Shown: positions 20,556 to 30,305 of the stretch, one piece after another | Layout: each line of letters begins with the position of its first letter | Numbering within the stretch: the first letter of the stretch is position 1 | Assembly: GCA_024645085.1 (NCBI GenBank) | Contig: JAHEGN010000013.1 | Coordinates: 8,624 to 62,176 of the forward strand | From: Rhodobiaceae bacterium | GTDB lineage: Bacteria > Pseudomonadota > Alphaproteobacteria > RS24 | Direction: 5' to 3' | DNA length: 53,553 bases | Program-made: the position numbers and the translations under genes | Notes under the pieces: model-generated | What the model was told of the DNA's origin: nothing | The model's input: only the letters and a program-made list of their open reading frames with translations | Database searches by the model: none

Positions 20556-22388
20556 GTGAGCCAAGACACCCAACCAGCATCAACATTGGCGACGCATAAT
20601 CAGCGTCATGATGTGAAGGCGCGCTATTATCGGCGCAAATCGCGTTCTTATGCGCTGATTGAACGGATGTTGCGCAGCTATTTGCGGCCCTATCTTTGGT
20701 TGCTCGGCATTTCCATTTTCGCCAATATTATTGTTGCAGCAACGACCGGCGCCCTGCCTTGGTTTATTCAGCAAGCTATCGATAAAGTCTTTACCGAACG
20801 CGACGAAAGCATGTTGGTTCTAATCCCCGCCGGCGTCATCATTGTGTCGATTATTAAGGGTTTGGCGACCTATGGCTCAAATGTGATTATGAGCTATGTC
20901 GGCCAGCGCAGTACGGCCAATTTGCAGCGCGATTTATTCGCCCGTTTGGTGCGTGGCGATTTGGCCTATGTCAGCAGCCAACACACAGGCGAATATATTT
21001 CGATTTTTATGAATGATGCGACCCGTCTGCGCGACACTGTCAGCACGATTATTGTCGCTCTGGCGCGGCATTTGCTGACAATTTTCGCTCTGATTGGTTT
21101 CATGTTCACCATTAATTGGCATTTGGCGATGATTTACACAGTGATTGTCGTGCCCATGGGCATTGTGTCCATGCGCCGCCTCGGTCGTGTGACCCGCAAG
21201 GCCTCGCGCCAAGGTTTGGAAGAAACTGGCGGGCTGTCAACGCTGATTGCCGAAACCCTTGGCGGCCTGCGCATTGTTAAGGCTTATGGCCAGGAAGATG
21301 ATCAAATTAAGCGGGCCGGTTCAGTGGTCGATCGGGTGTTGCAATTCACCATGACCGCCCTGCGCGCCCGCGCCGCTGCCAGTCCAGCAATTGAGGCTTT
21401 GGCCGGTGTCGCGGTTGGCGCAATTATTTTCTTCGGCGGCTATCAGTCCATGCAGGGCAATTTATCGGCCGGTGAATTTATGGGCTTTATTACTGCTCTA
21501 TTGGCCGTCTATCAGCCGCTGCGTTCAGTAGCCAATATGCAAACTATTTTGCAAGAGGGCGTCTCGGCCGGTGAACGGGTTTTCTCTATTCTCGACCAAG
21601 AAGACCATATTCTCGACAAGCCCGATGCCAAGACGCTGACGGTGACGCAAGGCGCATTGAAATTCGACGCTGTCACCTTCAAATATGCCAGCCGCGTCAC
21701 ACCAGCTTTGCATGGCGTCTCCATCGACGTGCCGGCTGGCCAAACCGTCGCTTTGGTTGGCGCTTCAGGGTCTGGTAAATCGACCTTGCTCAATCTGGTA
21801 TTGCGGTTTTTCGACACTGATGAAGGCAAAATTGAAATTGACGGGCAAGACGTACGTGATGTGTCTTTGCTGTCTTTGCGCGCTGCCAGCGCTTTGGTGA
21901 CGCAAGACCCGTTTCTATTCGACGACACCATCGCCAATAATATTGCCTATGGGCAAGAGACTTTTGATATGGCGAAAATTGAGGCCGCCGCGCGCCAAGC
22001 AGCGGCGCATGATTTCATTATGGAAATGCCTGACGGCTATGAAACTCGGGTTGGCGAAGGCGGTGCGCGCTTGTCTGGCGGCCAGAAACAGCGCGTCGCC
22101 ATTGCCCGCGCGATGTTAAAAAACGCGCCCATTCTGCTGCTCGACGAAGCCACATCAGCTCTCGACACAGCCTCTGAACAACAGGTTCAACAGGCGCTAT
22201 CCGAATTGATGAAAGGCCGCACTTCGCTGGTTATCGCCCACCGATTGTCGACCATTATGCACGCTGATAATATTTACGTCATGCGTGACGGCCAAGTGTG
22301 TGAATCAGGCACTCATAAACAATTATTGGCCCAAGACGGGGTTTATGCCGAGCTGCATAAAAAGCAATTTGCCGATGGGGACGCCTAA
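20556..22388 (+). CDS. msbA: Lipid A export ABC transporter (MsbA type)
   Basis: This half transporter (610 residues) has six membrane helices in the first 340 residues and one ATPase domain. Walker A is G-A-S-G-S-G-K-S-T (about residue 402), the signature is L-S-G-G-Q-K-Q-R (about 507), and Walker B is ILLLDEATSALD. Adjacency to waaA and lpxK, with a TAATG overlap into waaA, indicates the MsbA function of flipping lipid A-core across the inner membrane. I start at the GTG at 20556, eight bases after GGAAG; a TTG at 20541 is another in-frame option. A function in exporting other substrates is possible, since MsbA-like transporters are hard to tell apart by sequence. Confidence 0.88.
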   Translation: MSQDTQPASTLATHNQRHDVKARYYRRKSRSYALIERMLRSYLRPYLWLLGISIFANIIVAATTGALPWFIQQAIDKVFTERDESMLVLIPAGVIIVSIIKGLATYGSNVIMSYVGQRSTANLQRDLFARLVRGDLAYVSSQHTGEYISIFMNDATRLRDTVSTIIVALARHLLTIFALIGFMFTINWHLAMIYTVIVVPMGIVSMRRLGRVTRKASRQGLEETGGLSTLIAETLGGLRIVKAYGQEDDQIKRAGSVVDRVLQFTMTALRARAAASPAIEALAGVAVGAIIFFGGYQSMQGNLSAGEFMGFITALLAVYQPLRSVANMQTILQEGVSAGERVFSILDQEDHILDKPDAKTLTVTQGALKFDAVTFKYASRVTPALHGVSIDVPAGQTVALVGASGSGKSTLLNLVLRFFDTDEGKIEIDGQDVRDVSLLSLRAASALVTQDPFLFDDTIANNIAYGQETFDMAKIEAAARQAAAHDFIMEMPDGYETRVGEGGARLSGGQKQRVAIARAMLKNAPILLLDEATSALDTASEQQVQQALSELMKGRTSLVIAHRLSTIMHADNIYVMRDGQVCESGTHKQLLAQDGVYAELHKKQFADGDA

Positions 22389-23680
22389 TGTGGGCCTTAC
22401 GGCTTTATCAATTGATAAGTTTGATCGCTGGCCCATTTCTTCTGCTCAGCTTGGCGGCAAGAGCTCGACGTGGGCGCGAAAATCCGGCCCGCTTAGCTGA
22501 ACGCCGTGGACTGACACGCGCCAAGCGCCCGAAAGGCCAGCTGATTTGGTTCCACGCCGCCAGTGTTGGCGAAACCAATTCCATTCTGCCGCTGATTGCC
22601 GATATGTTCGCCGCCAATGACGACATCAATATTTTGCTAACCACGGGCACAGTAACCTCGGCCGAACGCGTTGCGGCAGCGCAAAACAGCCACATGCCAA
22701 AGCTCATCCATCAATTCGTGCCGCTTGACCGGCGGCCATGGGCGGAACGGTTTTTAGACCATTGGCGGCCCGATATGGCGGGCTGGATTGAAAGCGAAAT
22801 TTGGCCAAATATGGTGCTGGCCTGTGCCCAGCGAAACATTCCCTTGGTGATGATTAACGGACGATTGTCAGATAAGTCTTTCGCCCGCTGGCAAAAAATC
22901 GCCCCGGTTGCGCGCAAGCTATTGTCATGTTTTTCTTTGATTATGGCGCAAGATCAAACCACCGCCAAACGTCTGCGCGCTTTGGGGGCCGAAGCGGTTG
23001 AAGTTTTTGGCAATCTGAAACTCGACACGCCGCCATTGGCGGCCGATGAGGCTGCCCTTTCAGCCCTCACGCAAGCTTTCGCCGGACGCCCGGTTTGGCT
23101 GGCGGCCAGCACACATGATGGCGAAGAAGCCATCATGCTTGATGTGCATAAGCGCGTTCAAACCGATTTTCCTGACCTTTTAACCATCATTGTGCCGCGC
23201 CATGCCAATCGCGGTGACGTCATTGCCGCGCAATTAGCCCGCCGCCTGCCCGACGCCTCTCATTTGGCGCGACGCAGTCATCAGCACCTGCCGCGCCCGC
23301 AAACGCAAATTTATTTGGCCGACACAATGGGCGAGTTGGGACTATTTTATCACGCCGCCAATATTGTCTTTATTGGTGGCACATTAGTGCCGCATGGCGG
23401 GCAGAACCCGATTGAGGCGGCGGCGCTGGGATGCGCGATTTTGCATGGGCCACATATTCATAATTTCACCGAAATTTTTGCCAGTCTGCACCATATGCAA
23501 GGGGCATTGAAAATCAAAGATAGCGCCGCTTTGTCGAGCCAGCTTTATGAATTATTGCAAGAGCCGCGCCAGCAAAAAGCCTTGAGCCAACAAGCCTTGG
23601 CTTTTGTCAAAACCCAAATTGGCGCGCGGCGTCAGGTGTTAGAGGCCTTGCAGCCCTATTGCGGAGGCGGCCATGGCTGA
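22388..23680 (+). CDS. waaA: 3-deoxy-D-manno-octulosonic acid (Kdo) transferase
   Basis: WaaA (KdtA) transfers Kdo from CMP-Kdo to lipid IVA at the inner face of the cytoplasmic membrane. The N-terminal membrane anchor (about residues 3-22) is followed by a GT-B glycosyltransferase with the family motifs LIWFHAASVGETNS, the VPLDRRPWAERFL stretch, ESEIWPNM and, in the C-terminal half, VFIGGTLVPHGGQNPIEAAALG. 430 residues is normal. The start shares a base with the msbA stop, and the 3' end overlaps lpxK by eight bases, so all three are translationally coupled. Confidence 0.96.
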   Translation: MWALRLYQLISLIAGPFLLLSLAARARRGRENPARLAERRGLTRAKRPKGQLIWFHAASVGETNSILPLIADMFAANDDINILLTTGTVTSAERVAAAQNSHMPKLIHQFVPLDRRPWAERFLDHWRPDMAGWIESEIWPNMVLACAQRNIPLVMINGRLSDKSFARWQKIAPVARKLLSCFSLIMAQDQTTAKRLRALGAEAVEVFGNLKLDTPPLAADEAALSALTQAFAGRPVWLAASTHDGEEAIMLDVHKRVQTDFPDLLTIIVPRHANRGDVIAAQLARRLPDASHLARRSHQHLPRPQTQIYLADTMGELGLFYHAANIVFIGGTLVPHGGQNPIEAAALGCAILHGPHIHNFTEIFASLHHMQGALKIKDSAALSSQLYELLQEPRQQKALSQQALAFVKTQIGARRQVLEALQPYCGGGHG

Positions 23681-24710
23681 GCCGAAACATTGGCAAAGCG
23701 CCAGCCATCCGCTGAGCTTGGGCTTGCGTCCGGTGTCTTGGGCTTATCAATTAATTGAGGCCAGCAATCGGTTTTTTGTGAAGCCGCAACACCCGGGCAA
23801 GCCGGTTATTTGCGTCGGTAATTTAACCGCTGGTGGCGCCGGCAAAACCCCCGTGGTGCGATTTCTTGCCGCGCATTTTTCTGCCTCAGGGCGCCAACCA
23901 GCGATTTTATCGCGCGGCTATGGCGGCACTTTATCTGACAAATCATTGGCTGTGCGGGTCAACAGCCAGCGCCATAATGCGCAACAGGTCGGCGATGAAC
24001 CGCTGATGCTGGCCGCTGATTGGCCAGTCTATATTTGCCCTGACCGTTTTGCCAGCCTGCGTGCGGCGGTCGCTGATGGCGCGCAAATTGCTCTGAAAGA
24101 TGACGGTTTGCAAAACCCGTCCATGGCGCATCACTTTAATTTAGTGGTGATTGATGGCGCCAGTGGCATTGGCAATGGGCTTTTATTGCCAGCCGGGCCA
24201 CTGCGCCAAGCGCTGCCAATTGCCCTGGCGAAAGCCGATGCCTTATTGGTCATGGGGGCCGCCACTCATGATAGTTTTGCCAATCTGCTGACCGCCTGCC
24301 AAGCGCATAATGTGGCGGTTTTTTATGGCCGCACGCTGGCCACGCCGCCGGTTTTTCCGACGCAAGAAAAGCCATTTGCCTATTGCGGCATTGCCAAGCC
24401 AGAAAAATTCCTCGCCAGTCTGGCTGCTTGCGATGTGGCGCTGGCCGGTCATCGGGCTTTTGCTGATCATCATCAATTCACCGAAGCCGAGGCGGCCGAT
24501 TTGCTAAAGCAGGCAAATGTTTTTATCACCACGGAAAAAGACATGGCGCGGCTGCAAAACGCCGCTGCCGGTTCGGCCCTCAAGGCCTTAGCCGAGCAGA
24601 GCCACCTCCTGAAAATCACTGTCGAGATTGATGATGGCGATAAATTAATGGCGCTTATCGAGCGGGCCATTGACGCGCGTCAGGCCAATCAAAACTATAA
24701 ATCTTACTGA
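23673..24710 (+). CDS. lpxK: Tetraacyldisaccharide 4'-kinase
   Basis: LpxK phosphorylates the 4' position of tetraacyldisaccharide 1-phosphate to give lipid IVA. The P-loop is in GNLTAGGAGKTP (about residues 49-60), the family SRGYGG motif follows, and VGDEPLMLA and LKDDGLQNPSMAHHFNLVVIDG are diagnostic. 345 residues fits. GGAGG is a few bases before the ATG, inside the waaA end. Its stop overlaps the end of the convergent M23 peptidase gene by seven bases. It is the last gene of msbA-waaA-lpxK. Confidence 0.97.
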   Translation: MAEPKHWQSASHPLSLGLRPVSWAYQLIEASNRFFVKPQHPGKPVICVGNLTAGGAGKTPVVRFLAAHFSASGRQPAILSRGYGGTLSDKSLAVRVNSQRHNAQQVGDEPLMLAADWPVYICPDRFASLRAAVADGAQIALKDDGLQNPSMAHHFNLVVIDGASGIGNGLLLPAGPLRQALPIALAKADALLVMGAATHDSFANLLTACQAHNVAVFYGRTLATPPVFPTQEKPFAYCGIAKPEKFLASLAACDVALAGHRAFADHHQFTEAEAADLLKQANVFITTEKDMARLQNAAAGSALKALAEQSHLLKITVEIDDGDKLMALIERAIDARQANQNYKSY

Positions 24711-25609
24711 GGTTTTTTGCCTTTACCGGCCCTGCTTGGCTTGGCCGTCATCGGCGGCACGAGCAATGCGGGGTCAATACGTTGTTGCTGCCAATACATG
24801 CGCCAATCGAGATGCGGGCCGGTTGAGCGTCCGGTGGAACCAACGCGGCCAATCACATCGCCCTGCTGCACAATATCGCCGACCGCCACATTGACGCTGT
24901 CCAAATGCATGAATACGGAGGTCACGGATAAACCGTGATCGATGAAAATCAAGCCGCCTTCAAAATACATATCAGTCTCGGCCAAGCTGACGCGGCCGCT
25001 GGCTGGCGCCCGCACCGGGGTTTTGCGCGGGGCGGCAATATCGACGCCGAAATGCGGCCGCCGTGGCTCGCCATTGTAAAACCGCTGGCTGCCATAAACC
25101 CCAGAAATGCGACCTTCTACGGGCCAAACAAACGGCTCGGCAAACCATGTCTGTCGCACTGATTGGGCGCGGGCGGCGCGTTTTATTTTGCCTTGGCGAC
25201 GAATTTTTTCCAGCGCCTCTGCTGGTGGCGTCACCATTTTTTGCGGTAGGCCTTCAATCCTCTGGATTTGATAGTCGCGCGGGCGCAAAGTGAGCTCAAG
25301 CACAGCGGTTTGGGTTTTGGCCGCCATATCAACAAATTTCAATTGCTGCTGCAAAGGCGCGTCGCGGCCAAAGCCGATAACCGCCTGATTGTCCAAAACA
25401 TCAATCGGCGCGTCATTGAGAAACACTTGCGTATGCGGTTGCAGCTGCATGACAATCAGACCGCCTTGGGTAAATTGCCCGCGATGTTGGGCAACAAATG
25501 GCTTGGGGAGGTCGACGCTTGCCGCCATAGCAACCGGCGCCAACATGGCCGACATGGGTGCCGCCATGAAGCAGAGAGCGAAAAATAAACCCGAAACGCC
25601 AGCTCTCAT
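24704..25609 (-). CDS. M23 family metallopeptidase, periplasmic
   Basis: This is an exported LytM-type zinc endopeptidase that should act on peptidoglycan cross-links. A signal peptide covers about residues 1-29. The catalytic domain lies in the second half: zinc ligands His186 and Asp190 in HFGVD, and His235 and His266 (in FMHLD and GPHLDW). All expected ligands are present, so it is probably an active enzyme and not a degenerate EnvC/NlpD-type activator. There is no LysM or coiled-coil region; the N-terminal half looks like a beta domain. Its ATG overlaps the DUF2093 gene stop (ATGA). The substrate bond is not known. Confidence 0.92.
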   Translation of the reverse strand: MRAGVSGLFFALCFMAAPMSAMLAPVAMAASVDLPKPFVAQHRGQFTQGGLIVMQLQPHTQVFLNDAPIDVLDNQAVIGFGRDAPLQQQLKFVDMAAKTQTAVLELTLRPRDYQIQRIEGLPQKMVTPPAEALEKIRRQGKIKRAARAQSVRQTWFAEPFVWPVEGRISGVYGSQRFYNGEPRRPHFGVDIAAPRKTPVRAPASGRVSLAETDMYFEGGLIFIDHGLSVTSVFMHLDSVNVAVGDIVQQGDVIGRVGSTGRSTGPHLDWRMYWQQQRIDPALLVPPMTAKPSRAGKGKKPQ

Positions 25610-25800
25610 TTTTGCCGCTGCGCCAATTCGGCCTGCGCTGACGCCTCGGCATCGACATAAGCCTCTTGCCGGTCAACGCTCCAATAGCGCAAGTCCTCAA
25701 GATGAATAGTCTTTCCGGTGACCGCACAAATCACGTGATTACCCGGCAAAATGACGTCGAAATCGCCATCGAGATATTTTATTTTTGCTTCGCCGCCCAT
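25606..25800 (-). CDS. DUF2093 domain protein
   Basis: This 64-residue cytosolic protein belongs to DUF2093, a small alphaproteobacterial family. The conserved blocks are KIKYLDGDFDVILPG, VICAVTGKTI and LEDLRYWSVDRQEAY. The ATG at 25800 has AAAGGA upstream; an earlier in-frame start would overlap the xseA end and add unrelated sequence. It follows xseA by 20 bases and is translationally coupled to the M23 peptidase gene (ATGA). The function of DUF2093 is unknown; a CAVTG cysteine suggests nothing firm. Confidence 0.9.
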   Translation of the reverse strand: MGGEAKIKYLDGDFDVILPGNHVICAVTGKTIHLEDLRYWSVDRQEAYVDAEASAQAELAQRQK

Positions 25801-25819
25801 GTTCAATTCCTTTGTGCTG

Positions 25820-27244
25820 TTACAGCAATGTACCCTGTTCGCCATCATCAGTGGTAGGTTTTTTGCGCTTTGCCTTGCTCGGCGTTGGCGGCCGAGGGCC
25901 CTCAACGCGGGCTTGCAGGGTTTCTTGGCGCGCCAATTGCACGGTCAACACATCACCCGCTTGAACCGCATCAGCGCGGCGCACGGGCGACCCTGCGGCA
26001 TCCAAAACCAGGGCAAAGCCGCGTTGCAAAATTGATTCATGGCTCAATAAAGTCAGCTCGCGCGCTGCCGCCGTTAGGCGCACTGATTGGCGCTCAAACA
26101 AAGCTTTAATTTGCCCGCGCCCGCGCCGCTCTAAGTCATAAACATGCTGGCGGCTTTGTTGCGCGCGCTGGCGCAAGGCCAGTGGCGTTAGGCGCGCGCC
26201 AATGCGTTCCTTGGCAAAACGATGGTGCTGCACATTGGCCTGCAAGCCAAGCGCTAAGCGTTGCCCCAAGCCATCTAAATGTTGGCGCGGCAAGGCAAGG
26301 ATATCTTCTAGCTTAGGCAGACCACGGGCCAAGCCACTTAGGTGAGTGGCGGCTTGTTCAAGCAATCGGTTTTGCGCCCGCATTTGTCGGGTTTTCAAAT
26401 CATTTACATTGGCCATTAAATCGGCCCGCACGGGCACCGCTAATTCAGCGGCAGCTGTCGGCGTTGGGGCGCGCTGGTCGGCGGCATAATCAATCAGGGT
26501 CGTATCAGTCTCATGGCCAATGGCTGAGATCAACGGGATGTCGGATTGCGCCACAGTGCGCACGACAATCTCTTCATTGAACGGCCATAAATCTTCCAGA
26601 CTGCCACCACCGCGCGCGACGATAATCACATCGGGTCGCGGCACTGGCCCATCACCCGGCAGGGCATTGAAGCCTGCAATGGCGCGGGCTACTTCCTCGG
26701 CGCATGTTTCACCCTGAACGCGCACGGGCCAGACTAAAACATGGCGCGGAAACCGGTCAGCGAGACGATGCAAAATATCGCGAATAACCGCGCCGCTGGG
26801 GCTGGTTACCACGCCAATGACCTCGGGCAAAAACGGCAAAGGTTTCTTAACTTCCGCGTCAAACAGACCTTCGGCGGCCAATTGTTTTTTGCGCGCCTCC
26901 AGCAACGCCATCAAAGCGCCCTCGCCAGCAGGTTCAATACTGTCAACGATTAATTGATAGCGCGATTGGCCGGGAAAAGTTGTCAGCTTGCCAGTGGCGA
27001 TGACTTCAAGCCCCTGTTCGGGCTGCACCGACATTTTCTGCGCCGTGCCCTTCCACGCAACCGCCGCCAGCACGGCTTTATCGTCTTTTAAATCAAAATA
27101 TAAATGTCCCGAACCGGGCCGCGACACACGCCCCAATTCGCCACGCACGCGCACGCGATCGAAGTTTTCTTCGATCTGCCGTTTAATGGCGCCCGATAGC
27201 TCGCTGACGCTCACTTCAACTAAATTTGTTTGCATCTCGCTCAT
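25820..27244 (-). CDS. xseA: Exodeoxyribonuclease VII large subunit
   Basis: XseA is the catalytic subunit of exonuclease VII, which degrades single-stranded DNA. The protein (474 residues from the chosen start) has the N-terminal OB-fold (ELSGAIKRQIEENFDRVRVRGEL), the catalytic domain with SPSGAVIRDILHRL, VARGGGSLEDLWPFNEE, SAIGHETD and DYAADQRAPTPTAAAE, then a long coiled-coil region (about residues 265-390). The ATG at 27244 has no obvious ribosome site and nearby in-frame starts at 27235 and 27271 cannot be excluded. It leads the xseA-DUF2093-M23 unit and is divergent from purD. The small subunit xseB is not in the window. Confidence 0.95.
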   Translation of the reverse strand: MSEMQTNLVEVSVSELSGAIKRQIEENFDRVRVRGELGRVSRPGSGHLYFDLKDDKAVLAAVAWKGTAQKMSVQPEQGLEVIATGKLTTFPGQSRYQLIVDSIEPAGEGALMALLEARKKQLAAEGLFDAEVKKPLPFLPEVIGVVTSPSGAVIRDILHRLADRFPRHVLVWPVRVQGETCAEEVARAIAGFNALPGDGPVPRPDVIIVARGGGSLEDLWPFNEEIVVRTVAQSDIPLISAIGHETDTTLIDYAADQRAPTPTAAAELAVPVRADLMANVNDLKTRQMRAQNRLLEQAATHLSGLARGLPKLEDILALPRQHLDGLGQRLALGLQANVQHHRFAKERIGARLTPLALRQRAQQSRQHVYDLERRGRGQIKALFERQSVRLTAAARELTLLSHESILQRGFALVLDAAGSPVRRADAVQAGDVLTVQLARQETLQARVEGPRPPTPSKAKRKKPTTDDGEQGTLL

Positions 27245-27348
27245 ATTTATCGACGCGCTGCCCCCTGGCATGGAAAATGTGCTAGAAATTATGATACAAG
27301 ATTCGACCAGCGATTCCGCACTAAACTGACAAACATAATGGCATTTTG

Positions 27349-28641
27349 ATGACAGAAAACAAACTCAACATTCTGGTTCTCGGCAGCGGTGGGCGCGAAC
27401 ACGCCCTGTGCTGGAAAATCGCCCAAAGCCCATTACTGGCGAATTTATTCTGCGCTCCGGGCAATGGCGGCACTGGCAATGTGGCGCAGAATATTGATCT
27501 GAATATGGATGACCATCAGGCGGTGGTTGATTTTTGTCAGGCGCAGCAAATTGGGCTCGTCGTTATTGGGCCGGAAGCGCCCTTGGTTGCCGGTCTGGCC
27601 GATGCGCTGACCGCCGCCGGTATTGCCGCTTTTGGCCCCAGTAAAGAGGCTGCGCAATTGGAAGGCTCAAAAGGCTATACAAAAGATTTATGCGCTGAGG
27701 CTAATATTCCCACCGCCGCCTATGGTCGGTTTGACGCGGCGCAGGCGGCGCATGATTATCTCGACAGGCAAAGCGCGCCAATTGTTGTTAAAGCCGATGG
27801 GCTGGCGGCTGGCAAAGGGGTGATTATTGCCGAAACTTTACAACAAGCGCATGAAGCGATTGATGATATTTTTGGCGGTGCTTTTGGTCAGGCTGGTGCC
27901 GAATTGGTCATTGAGGAATTTTTGACCGGCGAAGAAGCCAGTTTTTTCGTTCTTTGCGATGGCGAAAATGCTCTGCCCATGGCCACGGCGCAAGACCATA
28001 AACGCGTCGGCGACGGCGACACTGGCCCCAATACTGGCGGCATGGGGGCCTATTCACCAGCTTCAATAATGACACCAGCCTTGGTTGAGCAGACCATGCA
28101 AGAAATTATTCTGCCGACGATGAAAGCCATGGCCGAGCGTGGCGCCGCTTATCGCGGGGTTTTATTTGCCGGCCTGATGCTAACCCCGCAAGGGCCGAAA
28201 TTAATCGAATATAATTGCCGTTTTGGCGACCCTGAATGTCAGGTTCTCATGCAGCGCCTCGACAGCGATATAGTGCCGGCTCTGCAAGCCGCGGCCAATG
28301 GCTCTTTAGCCAATATATCGTTGAACTGGCGTGATGAAGTGGCGATGACGGTTGTCATGGCGGCCAATAATTATCCTGCCGCTTATGAAAAAGGCTCGGT
28401 GATTTCGCAATTGGAAAATGTCGACACAGACGACACAATGGTCTTTCATGCCGGTACGGCACGCGATGAAAATGGCACGATTACAGCGATTGGCGGGCGG
28501 GTGTTGAATGTGACGGCAAAGGGTAAAACAGTGGCGCAAGCGCGCGACAATGCCTATATTGGCGTCGGGAAAATTGATTGGCCTGAGGGGTTCTGCCGCC
28601 AAGATATTGGCTGGCGCGAAATTCAACGGGAACAGGGTTAA
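27349..28641 (+). CDS. purD: Phosphoribosylamine-glycine ligase
   Basis: PurD makes glycinamide ribonucleotide, the second step of purine synthesis. It is an ATP-grasp enzyme of 430 residues: [14 protein letters not shown] at the N-terminus, [12 protein letters not shown], the ATP-binding [31 protein letters not shown] and the C-terminal [14 protein letters not shown]. The ATG at 27349 follows a TTG in the same frame; the ATG is the likely start although no strong ribosome site is seen. It is divergent from xseA and is followed 13 bases later by a phosphotransferase gene. Confidence 0.97.
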   Translation: MTENKLNILVLGSGGREHALCWKIAQSPLLANLFCAPGNGGTGNVAQNIDLNMDDHQAVVDFCQAQQIGLVVIGPEAPLVAGLADALTAAGIAAFGPSKEAAQLEGSKGYTKDLCAEANIPTAAYGRFDAAQAAHDYLDRQSAPIVVKADGLAAGKGVIIAETLQQAHEAIDDIFGGAFGQAGAELVIEEFLTGEEASFFVLCDGENALPMATAQDHKRVGDGDTGPNTGGMGAYSPASIMTPALVEQTMQEIILPTMKAMAERGAAYRGVLFAGLMLTPQGPKLIEYNCRFGDPECQVLMQRLDSDIVPALQAAANGSLANISLNWRDEVAMTVVMAANNYPAAYEKGSVISQLENVDTDDTMVFHAGTARDENGTITAIGGRVLNVTAKGKTVAQARDNAYIGVGKIDWPEGFCRQDIGWREIQREQG

Positions 28642-28654
28642 CAGGGAGACGACC

Positions 28655-29731
28655 ATGCAAGATGAGGGCATTGAAAAATTTGGCGGCACAAAAGACGTCG
28701 CCGACTCGCATAAATTTGACGAGAAAAAGCTCGAGGCATATGTCGAGGCGCATGTCGAAGGTTTCGAGGGCCCGCTTGAGGTTCGCCAATTCAAAGGCGG
28801 TCAGTCAAACCCGACTTATCAGCTCATCACGCCGAAGAAAAAATATGTAATGCGCCGTAAACCGCCAGGCAAGCTATTGCCATCGGCCCATGCGGTAGAC
28901 CGCGAATATAAAGTCATCACGGCTTTGGGCAAAATTGGTTTTCCGGTGCCGCGCACTTATTGCATGTGCGAAGACGAAACCATCACCGGCACGATTTTCT
29001 ATGTCATGGATATGGTAGAAGGTCGCATTTTATGGGACCCGTGCCTGCCAGATATTGCCAAAGAGGGTCGGCGGCCAATTTTCGAAGCAAAAATCGCCAC
29101 TTTGGCGCAATTGCATAATGCCGATTATGAGGCCATTGGCCTTGCTGACTTTGGCAAGCCGGGCAATTATTTCGAACGGCAAATCTCGCGTTGGACCAAG
29201 CAATACCAGCTGTCTGAAACGCAAGATATCGACACAATGAACAAATTGATTGAATGGTTGCCGAAAAACATTCCGCATGATGACGCCAATTCAATCGTGC
29301 ATGGCGATTATCGCCTCGACAATATGGTCTTGCATCCAACCGAGCCGAAAGTAGCGGCGGTTTTGGATTGGGAATTGTCAACCTTGGGCCACCCTTTGGG
29401 TGATTTCACCTATCACCTTATGCAATGGTATATGCCAGCCGATGGCGCCTCGACACAAACCCTCAATGGGGCCAATTTCGAAGCGTTGAATATTCCGACA
29501 GCCGAAGAATACACGCGCTTATATTGCCAACATACGCAGCGCGATGGCATTGAGAATATGGATTATTATATCAGCTATAACATGTTCCGCTTGGCCGGTA
29601 TTTTGCAGGGCATTGTGGGCCGCGTGCGCGATGGCACCGCATCAAATGCCCATGCCGCCGCCATGGCCGATCGGGTCAAACCTTTGGCTGATGTCGGTTG
29701 GCATTATGCGCAAAAGGCAGGCGCTGTCTAA
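28655..29731 (+). CDS. APH-fold phosphotransferase, ACAD10/11 (LvaA) type
   Basis: This cytosolic protein of 358 residues has the aminoglycoside-phosphotransferase fold: the lysine of K-Y-V-M-R-R-K-P-P-G, the catalytic loop H216-G-D-Y-R-L-D-N223, and the metal-binding Asp238 in LDWELSTLGHPLGD. KPPGKLLPSAHAVDREY is characteristic of the branch fused to acyl-CoA dehydrogenases in animal ACAD10/11 and separate in bacteria (for example LvaA of the levulinate pathway), where it phosphorylates 4-hydroxyacyl-CoA. An antibiotic resistance role is unlikely. GGGAG lies eight bases upstream of the ATG. A matching acyl-CoA dehydrogenase is found at 31953, in the same direction but not adjacent. The substrate is inferred from the family. 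Confidence 0.82.
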   Translation: MQDEGIEKFGGTKDVADSHKFDEKKLEAYVEAHVEGFEGPLEVRQFKGGQSNPTYQLITPKKKYVMRRKPPGKLLPSAHAVDREYKVITALGKIGFPVPRTYCMCEDETITGTIFYVMDMVEGRILWDPCLPDIAKEGRRPIFEAKIATLAQLHNADYEAIGLADFGKPGNYFERQISRWTKQYQLSETQDIDTMNKLIEWLPKNIPHDDANSIVHGDYRLDNMVLHPTEPKVAAVLDWELSTLGHPLGDFTYHLMQWYMPADGASTQTLNGANFEALNIPTAEEYTRLYCQHTQRDGIENMDYYISYNMFRLAGILQGIVGRVRDGTASNAHAAAMADRVKPLADVGWHYAQKAGAV

Positions 29732-29741
29732 GGCTGACTTT

Positions 29742-30305
29742 TTAGTTTTCGCGGCTCAAAAAAACCAGCTCAGTGTCGCCATATTGGCGCCGGTCGATTT
29801 GCTGCAACCCTTTTGGTGCCTGAAATTGCGACCGTTTGTCTTCTTCCACGATAATCAGCGCTCGCGCCGCCAGCCAGTCTCCGCTCAGCACTTCTTGCAA
29901 CGCCGCCTCAGCCATTTTTTTGCCATAGGGCGGATCTGCAAAGACGATGTCAAAGGCTGGTCCAGCGCTGGCTGGTCGCGGCCCAAGGCGCGTGGCGTCG
30001 CGGCGATAAATTTTTGACAATCCTAATGCCCCACAAGCTTCGCTATTGGCTCGAATAATGCCGCGTGGGGCAACTTCGGTTTCAACGAATAAGCAAAAAC
30101 CAGCGCCGCGCGACAAAGCTTCCAACCCCAGCGCACCGGTGCCAGCGAAAAGGTCAAGCACGCGAGCATTGTCGAAATCGCAATCAGGGTGTGAGGTCAG
30201 AATAGAAAACAGCGCTTCACGCGTGCGGTCGGATGTTGGCCGTGTGCCGCGCCCTTTTGGCACTGCAAGCGGCGTGCCGCCAAACCTACCGCTGACGACG
30301 CGCAT
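29742..30305 (-). CDS. rsmD: 16S rRNA (guanine(966)-N(2))-methyltransferase
   Basis: RsmD methylates G966 of 16S rRNA. The 187-residue protein is a Rossmann-type methyltransferase with MRVVSGRFGG at the start, RPTSDRTREALFSIL, the SAM-binding VLDLFAGTGALGLEALSRGA, and the N-methyltransferase motif D124-P-P-Y127. The ATG at 30305 gives the standard N-terminus; a GTG ten codons earlier is possible. It overlaps the end of the rluB gene by 20 bases, so the two rRNA modification genes are co-expressed. It is convergent with the phosphotransferase gene. Confidence 0.95.
   Translation of the reverse strand: MRVVSGRFGGTPLAVPKGRGTRPTSDRTREALFSILTSHPDCDFDNARVLDLFAGTGALGLEALSRGAGFCLFVETEVAPRGIIRANSEACGALGLSKIYRRDATRLGPRPASAGPAFDIVFADPPYGKKMAEAALQEVLSGDWLAARALIIVEEDKRSQFQAPKGLQQIDRRQYGDTELVFLSREN

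Noticed and set aside
21512..21937. 141-residue frame opposite msbA
   Set aside because: It is a shadow of the ATPase domain with no family signal of its own.
28550..28654. Longer start for the phosphotransferase overlapping purD
   Set aside because: The ATG at 28655 has a good ribosome site and the upstream residues do not match the family.
28655..29731. Aminoglycoside resistance gene
   Set aside because: The APH fold is present, but the motifs match the acyl-CoA-linked ACAD10/11 branch and not antibiotic kinases.
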